A stretch of DNA of 64,000 nt from Burkholderia dolosa (GCF_902499135.1 NZ_CABVPR010000006.1:1-64000); one strand, 5' to 3'. Shown: positions 9,545 through 19,300, counted from the first letter of the stretch. The notes: a model not told the origin generated them from the sequence alone. A program made the numbers and translations.

Positions 9545-11302
9545 TCAGTGCCGCTGCGCGTTTTCGATCTTCGCGAGTTCCTCGTCGCGCAGCGCGCGGC
9601 GCAGGATCTTGCCGACGTTCGTCTGCGGCAGCGCATCGCGGAATTCGACGAGCTTCGGCATCTTGTAGCCGGTGAGATTCTTGCGGCAATGCGCGAGCAC
9701 GTCGTCGACCGTGAGCGCCGGATCGCGCCGCACGACGAATACCTTGATCCGCTCGCCGTGCACGTCGTCGGGGATGCCGATCGCGGCCGCTTCGCTGATG
9801 CCCGGATGCATCACGAGCACTTCCTCGATCTCGTTCGGATAGACGTTGAAGCCGGACACCAGGATCATGTCCTTCTTCCGATCGATCAGCCGAATGAAGC
9901 CGCGCTCGTCCATCACGCCGATGTCGCCGGTGCCGAGCCAGCCGTCCGCATCGATCGCCTTCGCGGTTTCGTCCGGGCGCTGCCAGTAGCCGCGCATCAC
10001 CTGCGGGCCGCGCACGCACAGTTCGCCGGGCTCGCCGATGCCGGCCCAGGTTCCGTCTTCGCGGCGAAAGCGCACGACGGTCGACGGCGCGGGCAGGCCG
10101 ATCGATCCGCTGAACGCCGCCATGTCGTTCAGGTCGACCGGATTCATCGTGACGATCGGCGAGCACTCGGTGAGTCCGTAGCCTTCGACGATCGGTCGGC
10201 CCGTCACCTGCTGGAAGCGCTCGGCGACCGCGCGCTGCATCGCCATTCCGCCCGCCATCGCGAGCTTGAGTTTCGAGAAGTCGCGCTTGCGGAACTCGTC
10301 GTTGTCGAGGAACGCGTTGTACAGCGTGTTGATGCCGGTGATGCCGGTAAACGTCTCGTTGCGGATGATCTTCATCACCATGTTCGTGTCGCGCGGGTTC
10401 GCGATCAGGATGTTGCGCCCGCCGAGTCCCATGAAGATGAACGCGTTCACGGTCAGCGAATAGATGTGATAGAGCGGCAGCGGCGTGAGCACCGTTTCGA
10501 CGTCGCCGGTGACCTGGTCGGCGATCCACGCCTTCGCTTGCAGCAGGTTCGCGATCAGGTTGCCGTGCGTGAGCATCGCGCCTTTCGCGACGCCGGTCGT
10601 GCCGCCCGTGTATTGCAGGAACGCGAGATCGTCGCGCGTCATCGGCACGGGTTGCGGGGCGCTGCGCGCGCCGAGCGCGAGTGCCGAGCGCAGCCGCACG
10701 GCCTGCGGCAGGCGATACGGCGGCACGAGTTTCTTCACGTGCTTCAGCACGAAATTGATCAGCCGGCCTTTGGCGTTCAAGCCGTCGGCGAGCAGATCGC
10801 CGAGCGCGGTCACGACGATGTTGCGGACCTGCGTGTCGGGCAGTGCGTCCTGCAGCGTGCGCGCGAAGTTTTCGAACACGACGATCGTCTGCGCGCCGCT
10901 GTCCTTCAACTGGTGCGCGAGCTCGCGCACCGTGTAGAGCGGATTGACGTTGACGACGATCGCGCCGGCCTTCAGCGTGCCGAACAGTGCGACCGGATAC
11001 TGGAACGTGTTCGGCAGCATGATCGCGACGCGATCGCCGGGTTGGATGCCGATGCTTTGCAGGTACGACGCGAACGCATCGACTTTCTGCGCGAGCGTGC
11101 GGTAGGTCATCGATGCGCCTGCGCTCACGTACGCGACGCGCTCGGCGAAGCGCGTCGTGCATTCGTCGAAGAACTGCACGAGCGACGTGTATTGCGTGAC
11201 GTCGATTTCGTGCGGCACGCCGGGCGGATACGATGCGTACCAGATGCCGTCGGTGTTCGGCGCGAGCGGGGTCGTTGCGGTTGCTGCTGAATTGGACGTC
11301 AT
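9545..11302 (-). CDS. fadD: Long-chain fatty acid-CoA ligase (FadD type)
   Basis: A 585-aa adenylate-forming enzyme that would activate fatty acids to acyl-CoA at the inner membrane face for beta-oxidation. It carries the AMP-binding signature YTGGTTGVAKGA (about residue 230), YGLTECSP (about residue 340), the hinge region around GWLGTGDIGVMDERGFI, and the C-terminal catalytic lysine motif NVGKILRR. Length matches FadD. The ATG has AGGAG ten bases upstream. Four palindromic repeats lie immediately upstream of the start and a TetR regulator is the next gene upstream. An alternative is a medium-chain acyl-CoA synthetase. Confidence 0.88.
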   Translation of the reverse strand: MTSNSAATATTPLAPNTDGIWYASYPPGVPHEIDVTQYTSLVQFFDECTTRFAERVAYVSAGASMTYRTLAQKVDAFASYLQSIGIQPGDRVAIMLPNTFQYPVALFGTLKAGAIVVNVNPLYTVRELAHQLKDSGAQTIVVFENFARTLQDALPDTQVRNIVVTALGDLLADGLNAKGRLINFVLKHVKKLVPPYRLPQAVRLRSALALGARSAPQPVPMTRDDLAFLQYTGGTTGVAKGAMLTHGNLIANLLQAKAWIADQVTGDVETVLTPLPLYHIYSLTVNAFIFMGLGGRNILIANPRDTNMVMKIIRNETFTGITGINTLYNAFLDNDEFRKRDFSKLKLAMAGGMAMQRAVAERFQQVTGRPIVEGYGLTECSPIVTMNPVDLNDMAAFSGSIGLPAPSTVVRFRREDGTWAGIGEPGELCVRGPQVMRGYWQRPDETAKAIDADGWLGTGDIGVMDERGFIRLIDRKKDMILVSGFNVYPNEIEEVLVMHPGISEAAAIGIPDDVHGERIKVFVVRRDPALTVDDVLAHCRKNLTGYKMPKLVEFRDALPQTNVGKILRRALRDEELAKIENAQRH

Positions 11303-11312
11303 GTTGTCTCCT

Positions 11313-11512
11313 GTCGGCCGGAGTTAGCGCTTCAGCGCTTACTCCGGCCCCATGCACCAGCGGTCGGCCGGAGTTAGCGCTTCAGCGCTTACTCCGGCCT
11401 CATGCACCAGCGGTCGGTCGGGGTTAGCGCTTCAGCGCTTGCTCCTACCCCATGCACCAGCGGTTGGCCCGAGTTAGCGCTTCAGCGCTTGCCCGTGCGT
11501 CATGCAAAAAAA
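11313..11512. repeat. Four tandem 50-bp palindromic repeats upstream of fadD
   Basis: The motif starts at 11313, 11363, 11413 and 11463, exactly 50 bp apart. Each unit has an imperfect hairpin, CGGAGTTAGCGC-TTCA-GCGCTTACTCCG in copy 1, followed by a linker CATGCACCAGCGG. Copies 1 and 2 are almost identical; copies 3 and 4 are diverged but the core TTAGCGCTTCAGCGCTT is unchanged in all four. The array begins about 11 bp upstream of the fadD start codon, so it would lie in the leader or promoter region of fadD. It looks like a REP-type palindrome family. Confidence 0.9.
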
Positions 11513-11699
11513 CCGTCAACTCGAGTCGGCGTTTCAGCTCGACTCGTGACTTGCGCAATGGCGATCGCCACGACCGCCGCTTCAACGCGCGTTCCCACTT
11601 CACGGATTCCCGACCGCCACGGTCGCATCGAAAGCGCGCAGCCTGTGCCGCACAAAACGAACGATGAATCGAAAGCGCGTACGCAAACGTCCGGCGCGA
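11513..11699. other. Gene-free gap between repeats and tetR
   Basis: About 190 bp with no convincing ORF. It must hold the terminator region of the TetR gene and possibly a promoter for fadD, but no clear hairpin or promoter is seen. Confidence 0.5.
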
Positions 11700-12527
11700 T
11701 CAGCCTGCCGAATGCAGCGTCGCCGTGTCGGCAGGCGCTTCGCTCGCACCCGCGCATGCCGGCAATCCGAACGCGTCGCCGGCGCCCGCATCGTCGAGCA
11801 CGGCCGCGAAGATCGACAGCTGCGCGCTATCGGGCATCGGCGCCTTCAACGCGGCGACGATCAGCGACGACAGCCGCGCGATCATCTGCACGTCGTTCAT
11901 CGTGCGGCCTTGCGAGAACTCGTCGATCAGGCTTTCCGTTTCGGCGCCGGCGAGCGCGCCGGACAGCGCGCCGATCGCGAAATGCAGCCGCCAGCCGAGC
12001 TCGGTGCGCGGCAGGTGCGGAAGTGCGCGCTGGAACGCGTCGAAGAAGCGGCCTGCGACGCTCGCGTAATGCGCGGTCAGGAAGTTGCGGACGAACGGCG
12101 ACGGGTCGGTGTACGCGCGGCCGATCAGCCGCAGAAAGCCGGGGCCGCCGCGCTCGGGATCGCGCGACGCCTTGAGCGCGGGAATGAACATCGCACCGAG
12201 CACGTGCTCGCACGTGATGTGCGCGCCGAGCTGCGCATCGAAGCAATCGAGGATGCCGAGACGTTCCTGGTTGAGCTGATCGAGCCGGCGCGACAGCATC
12301 GCGTGAATCAGCGCTTCCTTGCTGCCGAAGTGATAGTTGACCGCGGCCAGATTGACCGATGCGCGCGACGTGATCTGCCGCATCGACATCGCTTCGAAGC
12401 CGTGCTCGATGAAAAGATCTTCGGCCGCATCGAGGATGCGCGCCTTCGTGCCGCCGGTCTGCCGATTGCCGGATGATCGTCCGGACGGTCGTGCCGCCGC
12501 CGGCCGCGTCTCCTGACTGACTGCCAT
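11700..12527 (-). CDS. TetR family transcriptional regulator
   Basis: A 275-aa regulator. I place the start at the ATG preceded by GGGAGG rather than the longer open frame. The DNA-binding domain is at about residues 25-72 (ILDAAEDLFIEHGF, then MSMRQITSRASVNLAAVNYHF). The helical ligand domain is long, about 180 residues, with HYASVAGRFFDAFQRALPHL. It lies upstream of fadD on the same strand, separated by the repeat array, so a fatty-acid or acyl-CoA responsive role is likely but inferred. The C-terminal 35 residues are Ala/Asp-rich and probably disordered. Confidence 0.82.
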   Translation of the reverse strand: MAVSQETRPAAARPSGRSSGNRQTGGTKARILDAAEDLFIEHGFEAMSMRQITSRASVNLAAVNYHFGSKEALIHAMLSRRLDQLNQERLGILDCFDAQLGAHITCEHVLGAMFIPALKASRDPERGGPGFLRLIGRAYTDPSPFVRNFLTAHYASVAGRFFDAFQRALPHLPRTELGWRLHFAIGALSGALAGAETESLIDEFSQGRTMNDVQMIARLSSLIVAALKAPMPDSAQLSIFAAVLDDAGAGDAFGLPACAGASEAPADTATLHSAG

Positions 12528-12743
12528 GTTCCGCCTCCCATGCCGGTCGCCCGGCCGCGAACAGGTGATTTGATTATCTGATTCAAACAAGCGTTTTCAT
12601 TAAGATAAAAAAACGCGGGCGGCGCGGGCAAGCGGCGAATCTCGACCAATTCCTCTAGTCGGATGTGCGGGTGCGGAAAGCGCCCGCATCGGATCCCGGC
12701 GGCGCGGGGCGTACACGATGATGCGGCGCGGCAACGTGCGGCG

Positions 12744-13964
12744 TCAGCCCGCGGTGGTACGCGTATTGACCGATTGCGTCATGTCGATTCCGCGGCGTTC
12801 GCGGCTGAACAGGATCAGCACGGCGATCACGACGGCGACGACGCCCGCGACGAGCGCCAGCGCGAACGCGTAATCGTTGCCGCGCGACACCGCGAGCGAC
12901 GCCTGCATCGTCGCGTTGCCCGACGCGAGCAGGTTGCCGAGCTGATAGACGACGCCGGGGAAGGTCGCGCGGATCTCGTCCGGCGAGATCTCGTTCAGAT
13001 GCACCGGGATCACGCCCCACGCGCCTTGCACCGAAATCTGCATCAGGAACGCGCCGGCCGCGAGCGCGAGCGGGCCGCTCGAAAACGCCCACAGCGGCAG
13101 CACCGGCAGCGCGATCAGCGCGGCGATGAAGATCGCGCGGCGGCGGCCGATGCGCTCCGAGATCGTGCCGAACGCGAGGCCGCCGACGATCGCGCCGACG
13201 TTCAGCACGATCGTGATCCACGACACGGTATGCGGATCGAAGCGATGCTGTTCGCGCAGGAACGTCGGATAGAGATCCTGCGTGCCGTGCGAGAAGAAAT
13301 TGAACGCGGTCATCAGCACGATCGCGTAGATCGTGAGCTGCCAGTTCTGCCGCAGCGTCGCGGCGAGACCGGGCCGCGGACGCTTCTCCATCTGCTTCCA
13401 GGCGGGCGATTCCGGCACGTGCGCGCGCACGTACAGCACGAGCAGCGCGGGCAGCACGCCGACCATGAACATTCCGCGCCAGCCGATGTACTGGTAGAAC
13501 AGGCCGAACACGACGGACGCGAGCAGATAGCCGCTCGGATAGCCGGCCTGCAGCAGCCCGGACACGAAGCCGCGCGCATGCGTCGGCACCGTCTCCATCG
13601 TCAACGCGGAGCCGACTCCCCATTCGCCGCCCATCGCGATGCCGAACAGCGCGCGCAGCACGAGCAGCGCGGTCAGGCTCGGCGCGAAGCCGGACGCGAG
13701 CTCGAGCAGCGAATAGCACGCGATGTTGACCATCAGCGTCGGACGGCGGCCGAAGCGATCGGCGAGCCGGCCGAAGATCAGCGCGCCGACCGGGCGCATC
13801 GCGAGCGTCAGCGTCAGCGCGAACGCGACCGCCGGAATCGTCGACGCGAACTCGGCCGCGATGTCCTTCAGCACGAACACCATCAGGAAGTAATCGAACG
13901 CATCGAGCGTCCAGCCGAGATAGGCAGCGATCGTCACGTTGCGTTGTTCGCGGGTCCAGCTCAT
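12744..13964 (-). CDS. MFS transporter, sialate/lactate:H+ symporter (SHS) type
   Basis: A 406-aa, 12-helix major facilitator. It starts at the ATG with GAGGAG upstream; a longer in-frame start 66 bp earlier lacks a site. Motif A appears as GRLADRFGRRPTL after helix 2 and a second half-motif as GTISERIGRRRA. The N-terminus (REQRNVTIAAYLGWTLDAFDY) is typical of SHS-family carriers for monocarboxylates such as lactate or pyruvate. The substrate is not determinable here. It stands alone between the TetR gene and the divergent GNAT gene. Confidence 0.8.
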   Translation of the reverse strand: MSWTREQRNVTIAAYLGWTLDAFDYFLMVFVLKDIAAEFASTIPAVAFALTLTLAMRPVGALIFGRLADRFGRRPTLMVNIACYSLLELASGFAPSLTALLVLRALFGIAMGGEWGVGSALTMETVPTHARGFVSGLLQAGYPSGYLLASVVFGLFYQYIGWRGMFMVGVLPALLVLYVRAHVPESPAWKQMEKRPRPGLAATLRQNWQLTIYAIVLMTAFNFFSHGTQDLYPTFLREQHRFDPHTVSWITIVLNVGAIVGGLAFGTISERIGRRRAIFIAALIALPVLPLWAFSSGPLALAAGAFLMQISVQGAWGVIPVHLNEISPDEIRATFPGVVYQLGNLLASGNATMQASLAVSRGNDYAFALALVAGVVAVVIAVLILFSRERRGIDMTQSVNTRTTAG

Positions 13965-14243
13965 GTCCGGGTCTCCTCGTCGGCTTGCGCGCGTCACGAT
14001 ATGCAGGCGAATGCCGGCCCGGCTGCGCACGGCGCGGGCGTGAAACGAGTGTAGGCTGTGCCGTCGCGCGATGTAGGGCGCGATAGCTGCGAATCCGGAA
14101 TAATCCCTACGAAATGCGCTGTTTCCAAAAGCGAAACGGATGCGTGCGATAAAGCCGACAGCTTCTCGTATTATTTCGAAAGCATTTTTGTATCAGAAAC
14201 GTAATGCGCGCGATGCGCATCGTCACCGAATCAGGATTCCCCG

Positions 14244-14786
14244 ATGACCGAATCTTCCGCTGCAGCGTTGCCCGTGTTCGAGACCGCGAGACTGTGGCTG
14301 CGTCCGCGCACGCTTGCCGATCTCGACGCGTGCATCGCAATGGACCGCGATCCCGAAGTCACGCGGCATATCGCCGGCCCGTGGGGCGATCCCGTCGAGC
14401 ATCGCCGTTTCGTCACGCACCGGATCACGCGCGACTATCCGCCGGGCCTCGGCTACTGGTCGATCTTCGAGAAGCACGCGCCCGACACGTTCGTCGGCTG
14501 GGTGCTGCTGATTCCGGACTACAAGGACGGCGAACGCGACGTCGAAATCGGCTGGCGCCTCGTGCGCACGGCGTGGGGTCGCGGGATCGCGAGCGAGGCC
14601 GCGACCGCGATCGTCCGGCATGCGTTCGATACGGTACGGCTGCCGCGCGTGATCGCCGATATCGCCGAAGCGAACGCGGGCTCGCTGAACGTCGCGCGCA
14701 AGCTCGGGATGCACCGCGTGAGCGTGATTCACGACGGCATGCCGTACGTGCGTCATCGTCTCGAACGCGACGATCTGCGCGCGTAG
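14244..14786 (+). CDS. GNAT family N-acetyltransferase (RimJ/RimL-like)
   Basis: A 180-aa acyl-CoA-dependent N-acetyltransferase. It starts TARLWLRPRTLADLDA and has the acetyl-CoA pyrophosphate loop region around EIGWRLVRTAWGRGIASEA, followed by NAGSLNVARKLGM, the Acetyltransf_3 pattern. The acceptor is unknown; relatives modify ribosomal protein N-termini or small amines. It is probably monocistronic, with an AT-rich upstream region shared with the divergent MFS gene. Confidence 0.82.
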   Translation: MTESSAAALPVFETARLWLRPRTLADLDACIAMDRDPEVTRHIAGPWGDPVEHRRFVTHRITRDYPPGLGYWSIFEKHAPDTFVGWVLLIPDYKDGERDVEIGWRLVRTAWGRGIASEAATAIVRHAFDTVRLPRVIADIAEANAGSLNVARKLGMHRVSVIHDGMPYVRHRLERDDLRA

Positions 14787-14900
14787 CGACCGCGCGCGAG
14801 CGGCTTGCAGCGCGACGGATGCCGAGCGCAAATCGGGGCGCGACGTATTAACGGCCCGAACGATCGGGAGTATCGTTGCCGGAAAATCGCGACACGGGGT

Positions 14901-15533
14901 ATGACCATGGCACTCGGCAACGACGTTCATCTGATTTCGGTCGCGCTCGACACGCTGCGCCCCACGCAGATGACCGTCGGCTATCGCGAGGTGAAAGCGA
15001 AGCGCAAGCACTGGAAGGCGCTCGACAAGCGGGCGCGCAAGGCCGCGATTGAATCGCACTGGTTTCCGGCCGTGCTTGGCCCGGGCGGCGAGCACTACAT
15101 CACCGATCACCATCATCTCGGCCTCGCGCTGATCGAGGAAGGGGAGTCGCGCGTGAACGCGATGCTGCTGAAGGATCTGTCGTGGCTCGACGACACGATC
15201 TTCTGGCGGATGATGGAGCACAACCAGTGGGTGCATCCGTTCGATGCGGACGGCGCGCGTCGCGACTACGCGGAGTTGCCCAAGGTGCTGACCGCGCTCG
15301 ACGACGATCCGTATCGAAGCCTCGCGGGCGAACTGCGCACGGCCGGCGGCTATGCGAAAGACGCGACGCCGTTCAGCGAGTTCCTGTGGGCCGATTATCT
15401 GCGCCAGCACGTGTCCGTCGATCAGATCCGCAAGAGTTTCTCGAAGGCGCTCGATGCTGCATTGCGGCGCGCGCACGACCAGGACGCGCGCTATCTGCCC
15501 GGCTGGTCGGGCGTCGTCGCAGTGAAACCGTGA
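14901..15533 (+). CDS. ParB-like (ParBc_2) domain protein
   Basis: A 210-aa protein from the ATG at 14901; a second ATG two codons later is also possible, and GGGG precedes. The sequence has ALDTLRPTQMTVGYREV and YITDHHHLGLALIEEGE, which match the putative ParB-like nuclease family (PF08857) with its conserved His-rich DHHH. These proteins are not partition factors. Their role is unknown, with a nucleotide hydrolysis fold proposed. The SulP gene starts 23 bp after the stop, so co-transcription is possible. Confidence 0.7.
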   Translation: MTMALGNDVHLISVALDTLRPTQMTVGYREVKAKRKHWKALDKRARKAAIESHWFPAVLGPGGEHYITDHHHLGLALIEEGESRVNAMLLKDLSWLDDTIFWRMMEHNQWVHPFDADGARRDYAELPKVLTALDDDPYRSLAGELRTAGGYAKDATPFSEFLWADYLRQHVSVDQIRKSFSKALDAALRRAHDQDARYLPGWSGVVAVKP

Positions 15534-15556
15534 CCGGCGCGCGTCGCGTACCGCCG

Positions 15557-17266
15557 ATGACGGCCACCCCGATCCGCCCCGACGCCGACCCGCAGCATGC
15601 CGACCATTTCGCTGCGCGCGACGCGGCGCCGCCGCCGCCCGCGCAGCGCGTCGGCCGCGATGCGCTGGCCGGTCTGTCGATCGCCGGGCTGCTGATTCCG
15701 GAGGCCGTCGCGTATGCGGGGCTCGCGAACCTGCCGCCGCAGGCCGGGCTCATCGCGCTGCTGTCGGGGCTCGTCGTCTATGCGCTGACGGGCAGCAGCC
15801 GCTTCGCGATCGTATCGTCGACGTCGTCGTCGGCCGCCGTGCTCGCGGCGACAGTGCTCGCCGAATCGGGCATCGCACCCGCTGCGCAGCTCGCGCTCGC
15901 GGCGGCGCTCGTCGCGATGACCGGCGTGCTGTTCATCGTCGCGGGTGCCGCGCGGCTCGGCGGGATGTCGGACTTCGTTGCACGTCCGGTGCTGCGTGGC
16001 TTCACGTTCGGGCTCGCGGTGACGATCGTCGCCAAGCAGTTGCCGAAGATTCTCTCGATACCCGTGCAGCACGGCGATGCGCCGCACATCGCGCTCGACC
16101 TGATCGCGGGCGTGCCGCATGCGAACCTCGCGAGCGTCGCGCTCGGCGCGGCGACGCTCGCACTGCTGTTCATGCTGGGCCGCCGCGTGCGCGTGCCGGC
16201 CACGCTCGTCGCGATCGTGCTGTCGATCGCCGCCGGCCACCTGTTCGACTGGCGGCGATACGGAATCGCGGTGGTCGGCCACATCGACTTCCGGCACATC
16301 GCATTCGGGATGCCGTATCTGGATCGCAACGCATGGATGCAGACGATCGAGCTGGCGTTCGCGCTGATGCTGATCCTCTATGCGGAGTCGTACGGATCGA
16401 TCCGCAATTTCGCGCTGAAGCATGGCGACAGCGTGTCGCCGAACCGCGATCTCGTCGCGCTCGGCTGTGCGAACCTCGTGTCGGGACTGCTGCACGGCAT
16501 GCCGGTCGGCGCGGGCTACTCGGCGACGTCCGCGAACGAGGCGGCTGGCGCGCAGTCGCGTTTCGCCGGACTGTGGGCCGCCGGCGTGGTCGCGCTGATC
16601 GTGTGGCTGCTGCTGCCGCAGCTCGCGCGCACGCCGGAGCCGGTGCTCGCCGCGATCGTGATCTTCGCGGTCAGTCACTCGCTGCATCCGTCGGTGTTTC
16701 GGCCGTACTGGGCGTGGCATCGCGATCGGCTCGTCGTGATCGCCGCGCTTGTCGCGGTGCTCGTGCTCGGCGTGCTGCACGGCCTGCTCGCAGCCATTGG
16801 CGTGAGCCTGCTGCTGACGCTGCGCAAGTTGTCCGAACCGAACGTCAGCGTGCTCGGCAGGCTGCGCGACAGTCACGACTTCGTCGACGTCGCGAGCCAC
16901 GCCGACGCGAAGCCGGTGCCCGGCGTGCTGATCGTGCGGCCCGAGGCGCAGCTGTTTTTCGCGAATGCAGACCGGATGCTCAATCGTGTGCGCGCGCTGA
17001 TCGATGCGGCGCCCGACACGCATGCGGTGATGCTGAGCCTCGAGGAAACGCCGGACGTCGACGGCACGACGATCGAAGCGCTGCGCACGTTCGCGGCTGA
17101 ATGCGCCGTGCGCGGGCTGCGGCTGTCGATCGTGCGGCTGAAGCTGCACGCGCTGCATGCGTTGCGCCGCGCGGCGGACGATACGCTGCGCAGCGATGCG
17201 ATGTCGGAATTGAGCGTCGACGAAGGGCTGCAGTCGTTGCAGGCCGAAGGTATGGGCGCCGCGTGA
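15557..17266 (+). CDS. SulP family anion transporter with STAS domain
   Basis: A 569-aa permease. The membrane part (about residues 35-420) starts RDALAGLSIAGLLIPEAVAYAGLANLPP, the SulP signature region, and continues with many hydrophobic helices. The C-terminal cytosolic STAS domain (about 445-560) has VLIVRPEAQLFFANADRML and EETPDVDGTTIEAL. SulP proteins move sulfate, bicarbonate or dicarboxylates; the substrate cannot be read here. It converges with the sugar kinase gene, whose stop is 22 bp away. No clear terminator is seen in the gap. Confidence 0.88.
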   Translation: MTATPIRPDADPQHADHFAARDAAPPPPAQRVGRDALAGLSIAGLLIPEAVAYAGLANLPPQAGLIALLSGLVVYALTGSSRFAIVSSTSSSAAVLAATVLAESGIAPAAQLALAAALVAMTGVLFIVAGAARLGGMSDFVARPVLRGFTFGLAVTIVAKQLPKILSIPVQHGDAPHIALDLIAGVPHANLASVALGAATLALLFMLGRRVRVPATLVAIVLSIAAGHLFDWRRYGIAVVGHIDFRHIAFGMPYLDRNAWMQTIELAFALMLILYAESYGSIRNFALKHGDSVSPNRDLVALGCANLVSGLLHGMPVGAGYSATSANEAAGAQSRFAGLWAAGVVALIVWLLLPQLARTPEPVLAAIVIFAVSHSLHPSVFRPYWAWHRDRLVVIAALVAVLVLGVLHGLLAAIGVSLLLTLRKLSEPNVSVLGRLRDSHDFVDVASHADAKPVPGVLIVRPEAQLFFANADRMLNRVRALIDAAPDTHAVMLSLEETPDVDGTTIEALRTFAAECAVRGLRLSIVRLKLHALHALRRAADDTLRSDAMSELSVDEGLQSLQAEGMGAA

Positions 17267-17288
17267 CGATACGGCGCGAAAGCGTCGG

Positions 17289-18236
17289 TTACGGCGCGAG
17301 CGCGGTGTCGGTCGGCTGCGCGGCCGCGCGCTCGATCAACGCGGCCACTTCGGCCGACGTCGGCGCATAGGCGCCTGCATGCGCACAGACGACCGCCGCG
17401 CACGCGGCCGCATCGCGCAGATGCTCGGCGGGCGATGCGTCCGGCCGCGCGAGCTGACTCGCGAGCCAGCCGCCGACGCTCGCATCGCCGCAGCCGACCG
17501 TGTCGACGACGTCGGTCGGAAACGCCGGCTGAAACAGCTCACAGTCGCGGTGAAGGAGCTGCATGCCGACTGCGCCGCGCGTCACCAGCAGCGCCGCATC
17601 CGGCGCCCATGCGCGCAGCTGCGCGAGCGCGGTCGTTTCGTCGAGATCCGGAAACAGTCCGCGTAGGTCTTCGTCCGACACCTTGATCCAGTCGGCGAGC
17701 GCGGCGAGCCGGCGCAGCGTGTCGCGATACGACGGCGCGGCCATCGGCGCACGGAAATTCGGATCGAACGAGATCCGCTTGCCGGCCGCGCGCGCGGCTT
17801 GCACGACGTCGATCAGGCGCGACGCGAGCGGTTCGCGCACGACGCCGAGCGAGCCGACGTGAAGAATCTCCGCGGCATCGAGCGCGCCGTCGGGCAGGTC
17901 GGCCGGATCGAACGCGAGATCCGCGCTGTTCTCGCCGATGAAGAAATATTCGGGCGGCTGTTTCGACACGACCATCGCGAGCAGCGGCGCGCGCTCGACC
18001 TGCCGGATGAAGCGCAGGTCGAGGCCGGCGTCGGCGCTCTTGCGCATCAGTTCGTCGCCGAACACGTCGCGGCTGACCGTGCCCGCGAACGCGGTCGGCA
18101 CGCCGAGCCGCGCGCCGACGCGCGCGACGTTCCAGCACGAGCCGCCGGCGACGCTGTGCCAGTGCTGCGCGTCGTCGCGGATGAAGTCGGTCAGCGCTTC
18201 GCCGAATACGATCAGGCGAGGGAACGTCGTCGTCAT
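17289..18236 (-). CDS. PfkB family sugar kinase, probably fructokinase
   Basis: A 315-aa ribokinase-fold kinase. The N-terminus has VFGEALTDFI and the substrate-binding GGSCWNVARVGARLG; the C-terminus carries PfkB signature 2 as DTVGCGDASVGG (GCGD in place of the common GAGD) with the catalytic Asp. It is the last gene of the sugar ABC operon and would phosphorylate the imported sugar. The gene set (ROK regulator, ATPase, permease, binding protein, kinase) matches the fructose Frc systems known from rhizobia, so fructose is the best guess (FrcK-like). Confidence 0.83.
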   Translation of the reverse strand: MTTTFPRLIVFGEALTDFIRDDAQHWHSVAGGSCWNVARVGARLGVPTAFAGTVSRDVFGDELMRKSADAGLDLRFIRQVERAPLLAMVVSKQPPEYFFIGENSADLAFDPADLPDGALDAAEILHVGSLGVVREPLASRLIDVVQAARAAGKRISFDPNFRAPMAAPSYRDTLRRLAALADWIKVSDEDLRGLFPDLDETTALAQLRAWAPDAALLVTRGAVGMQLLHRDCELFQPAFPTDVVDTVGCGDASVGGWLASQLARPDASPAEHLRDAAACAAVVCAHAGAYAPTSAEVAALIERAAAQPTDTALAP

Positions 18237-18355
18237 GTCGAAATCTCGTGCGGCAGAATCGTGCTGGGCGACCCGGCGGCCAGCAGAACCGGGCGGGGCG
18301 GCCGTCGCATGCGGCGATGCGGCCGCACGCCCCGTTACGCGTGCCGTCGCTGCGC

Positions 18356-19300
18356 TCAGCGCGGCGTGCTCCAGCCCTTGTAGTTCTTCACGTTTTCACG
18401 CGTGACGAGCGTCGGCTCGATCAGGATCATCGGATTGGCCGGCTTCTGACCGTTCATGATGCCGTAGCCAACCGTGACGGCCTGCTGCGCCATCGCCCAC
18501 GGATCCTGGCTCGACGATGCCTGCACGAGCGTGTTCGACTTCAGCGCGACCTCGATGTCGGGCGCGCCGTCCACCGACGTGATCACGATGCCGGGGCGAT
18601 TCAGCTGCTTCGCGGCGAGATCGCTGCCGATCGCCTGCGGATCGTTGATCGCGAACACGCCGTCGAGCTTCGGAAAGCGCGTCAGATAACCCTGCATCGC
18701 GTTCATCCCGCCTTCGCGCGAGCCTTTGCCGTCCTGATCGCTCGACAGCAGCTTGATGCCCGGATTCTTCGCGAGCACGGCCTTGCAGCCGTTCACGCGG
18801 TCGATCACGGCCGACACTTGCGGGCCGTTCTCGATGATCACGTTGCCCTTGCCGTTGAGCTTCTTCGCGAGGTAGTCGCACGCCAGCTCGCCGGCCTTCA
18901 CGTTGTTGGTCTGAACCGTCGCGTTCGCGCCGGCTGCCGCGACGTCGACGGCGACGACCGTGATGCCGGCCGCCTGCGCCTTCTTCACGGCCGGCTCGAT
19001 CGCCTTCGGATCCGTCGCGTTGAGCAGGATCATGTCGACGTGGGCCGAGATGAAATTGTCGATCTGCGTGAACTGCTTGTTCAGATCGTAGTCGGCGGAA
19101 ACGGCCGTGACCTTCGCGTTCGGATTGATCTGCTTCGCGCGCGCTTCGGCGCCTTTGACGATCGTGACGAAGTACGGGTTGCCGAGCGAGCCGACCGTGA
19201 CGCCGATCGACTTCAGCGGCTTGTCGGCCGCGTGCGCGGCGGATGCGCCGAACGCAAGTGCGCAGGCGACGGCGGTCAGGGCGGCGGTGTGCTTGAACAT
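18356..19300 (-). CDS. Periplasmic sugar-binding protein of ABC importer (FrcB/RbsB type)
   Basis: A 314-aa binding protein. A signal peptide (MFKHTAALTAVACALAFG..AHA) is followed by a periplasmic-binding-protein type 1 fold: IGVTVGSLGNPYFVTIVKGAE, DNFISAHVDMILLNATDP, GKGNVIIENGPQVS and the hinge and pocket segment DGVFAINDPQAIGSDLAAKQ. This is the RbsB/FrcB family. It captures the sugar for the permease and ATPase encoded upstream. The 119-bp gap to the kinase gene and the 86-bp gap to the permease are consistent with one operon. Confidence 0.86.
   Translation of the reverse strand: MFKHTAALTAVACALAFGASAAHAADKPLKSIGVTVGSLGNPYFVTIVKGAEARAKQINPNAKVTAVSADYDLNKQFTQIDNFISAHVDMILLNATDPKAIEPAVKKAQAAGITVVAVDVAAAGANATVQTNNVKAGELACDYLAKKLNGKGNVIIENGPQVSAVIDRVNGCKAVLAKNPGIKLLSSDQDGKGSREGGMNAMQGYLTRFPKLDGVFAINDPQAIGSDLAAKQLNRPGIVITSVDGAPDIEVALKSNTLVQASSSQDPWAMAQQAVTVGYGIMNGQKPANPMILIEPTLVTRENVKNYKGWSTPR

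Noticed and set aside
11313-11512. The 50-bp repeats as a CRISPR array
   Set aside because: There are no variable spacers: repeat and linker are both repeated, only four units exist and no cas gene is nearby.
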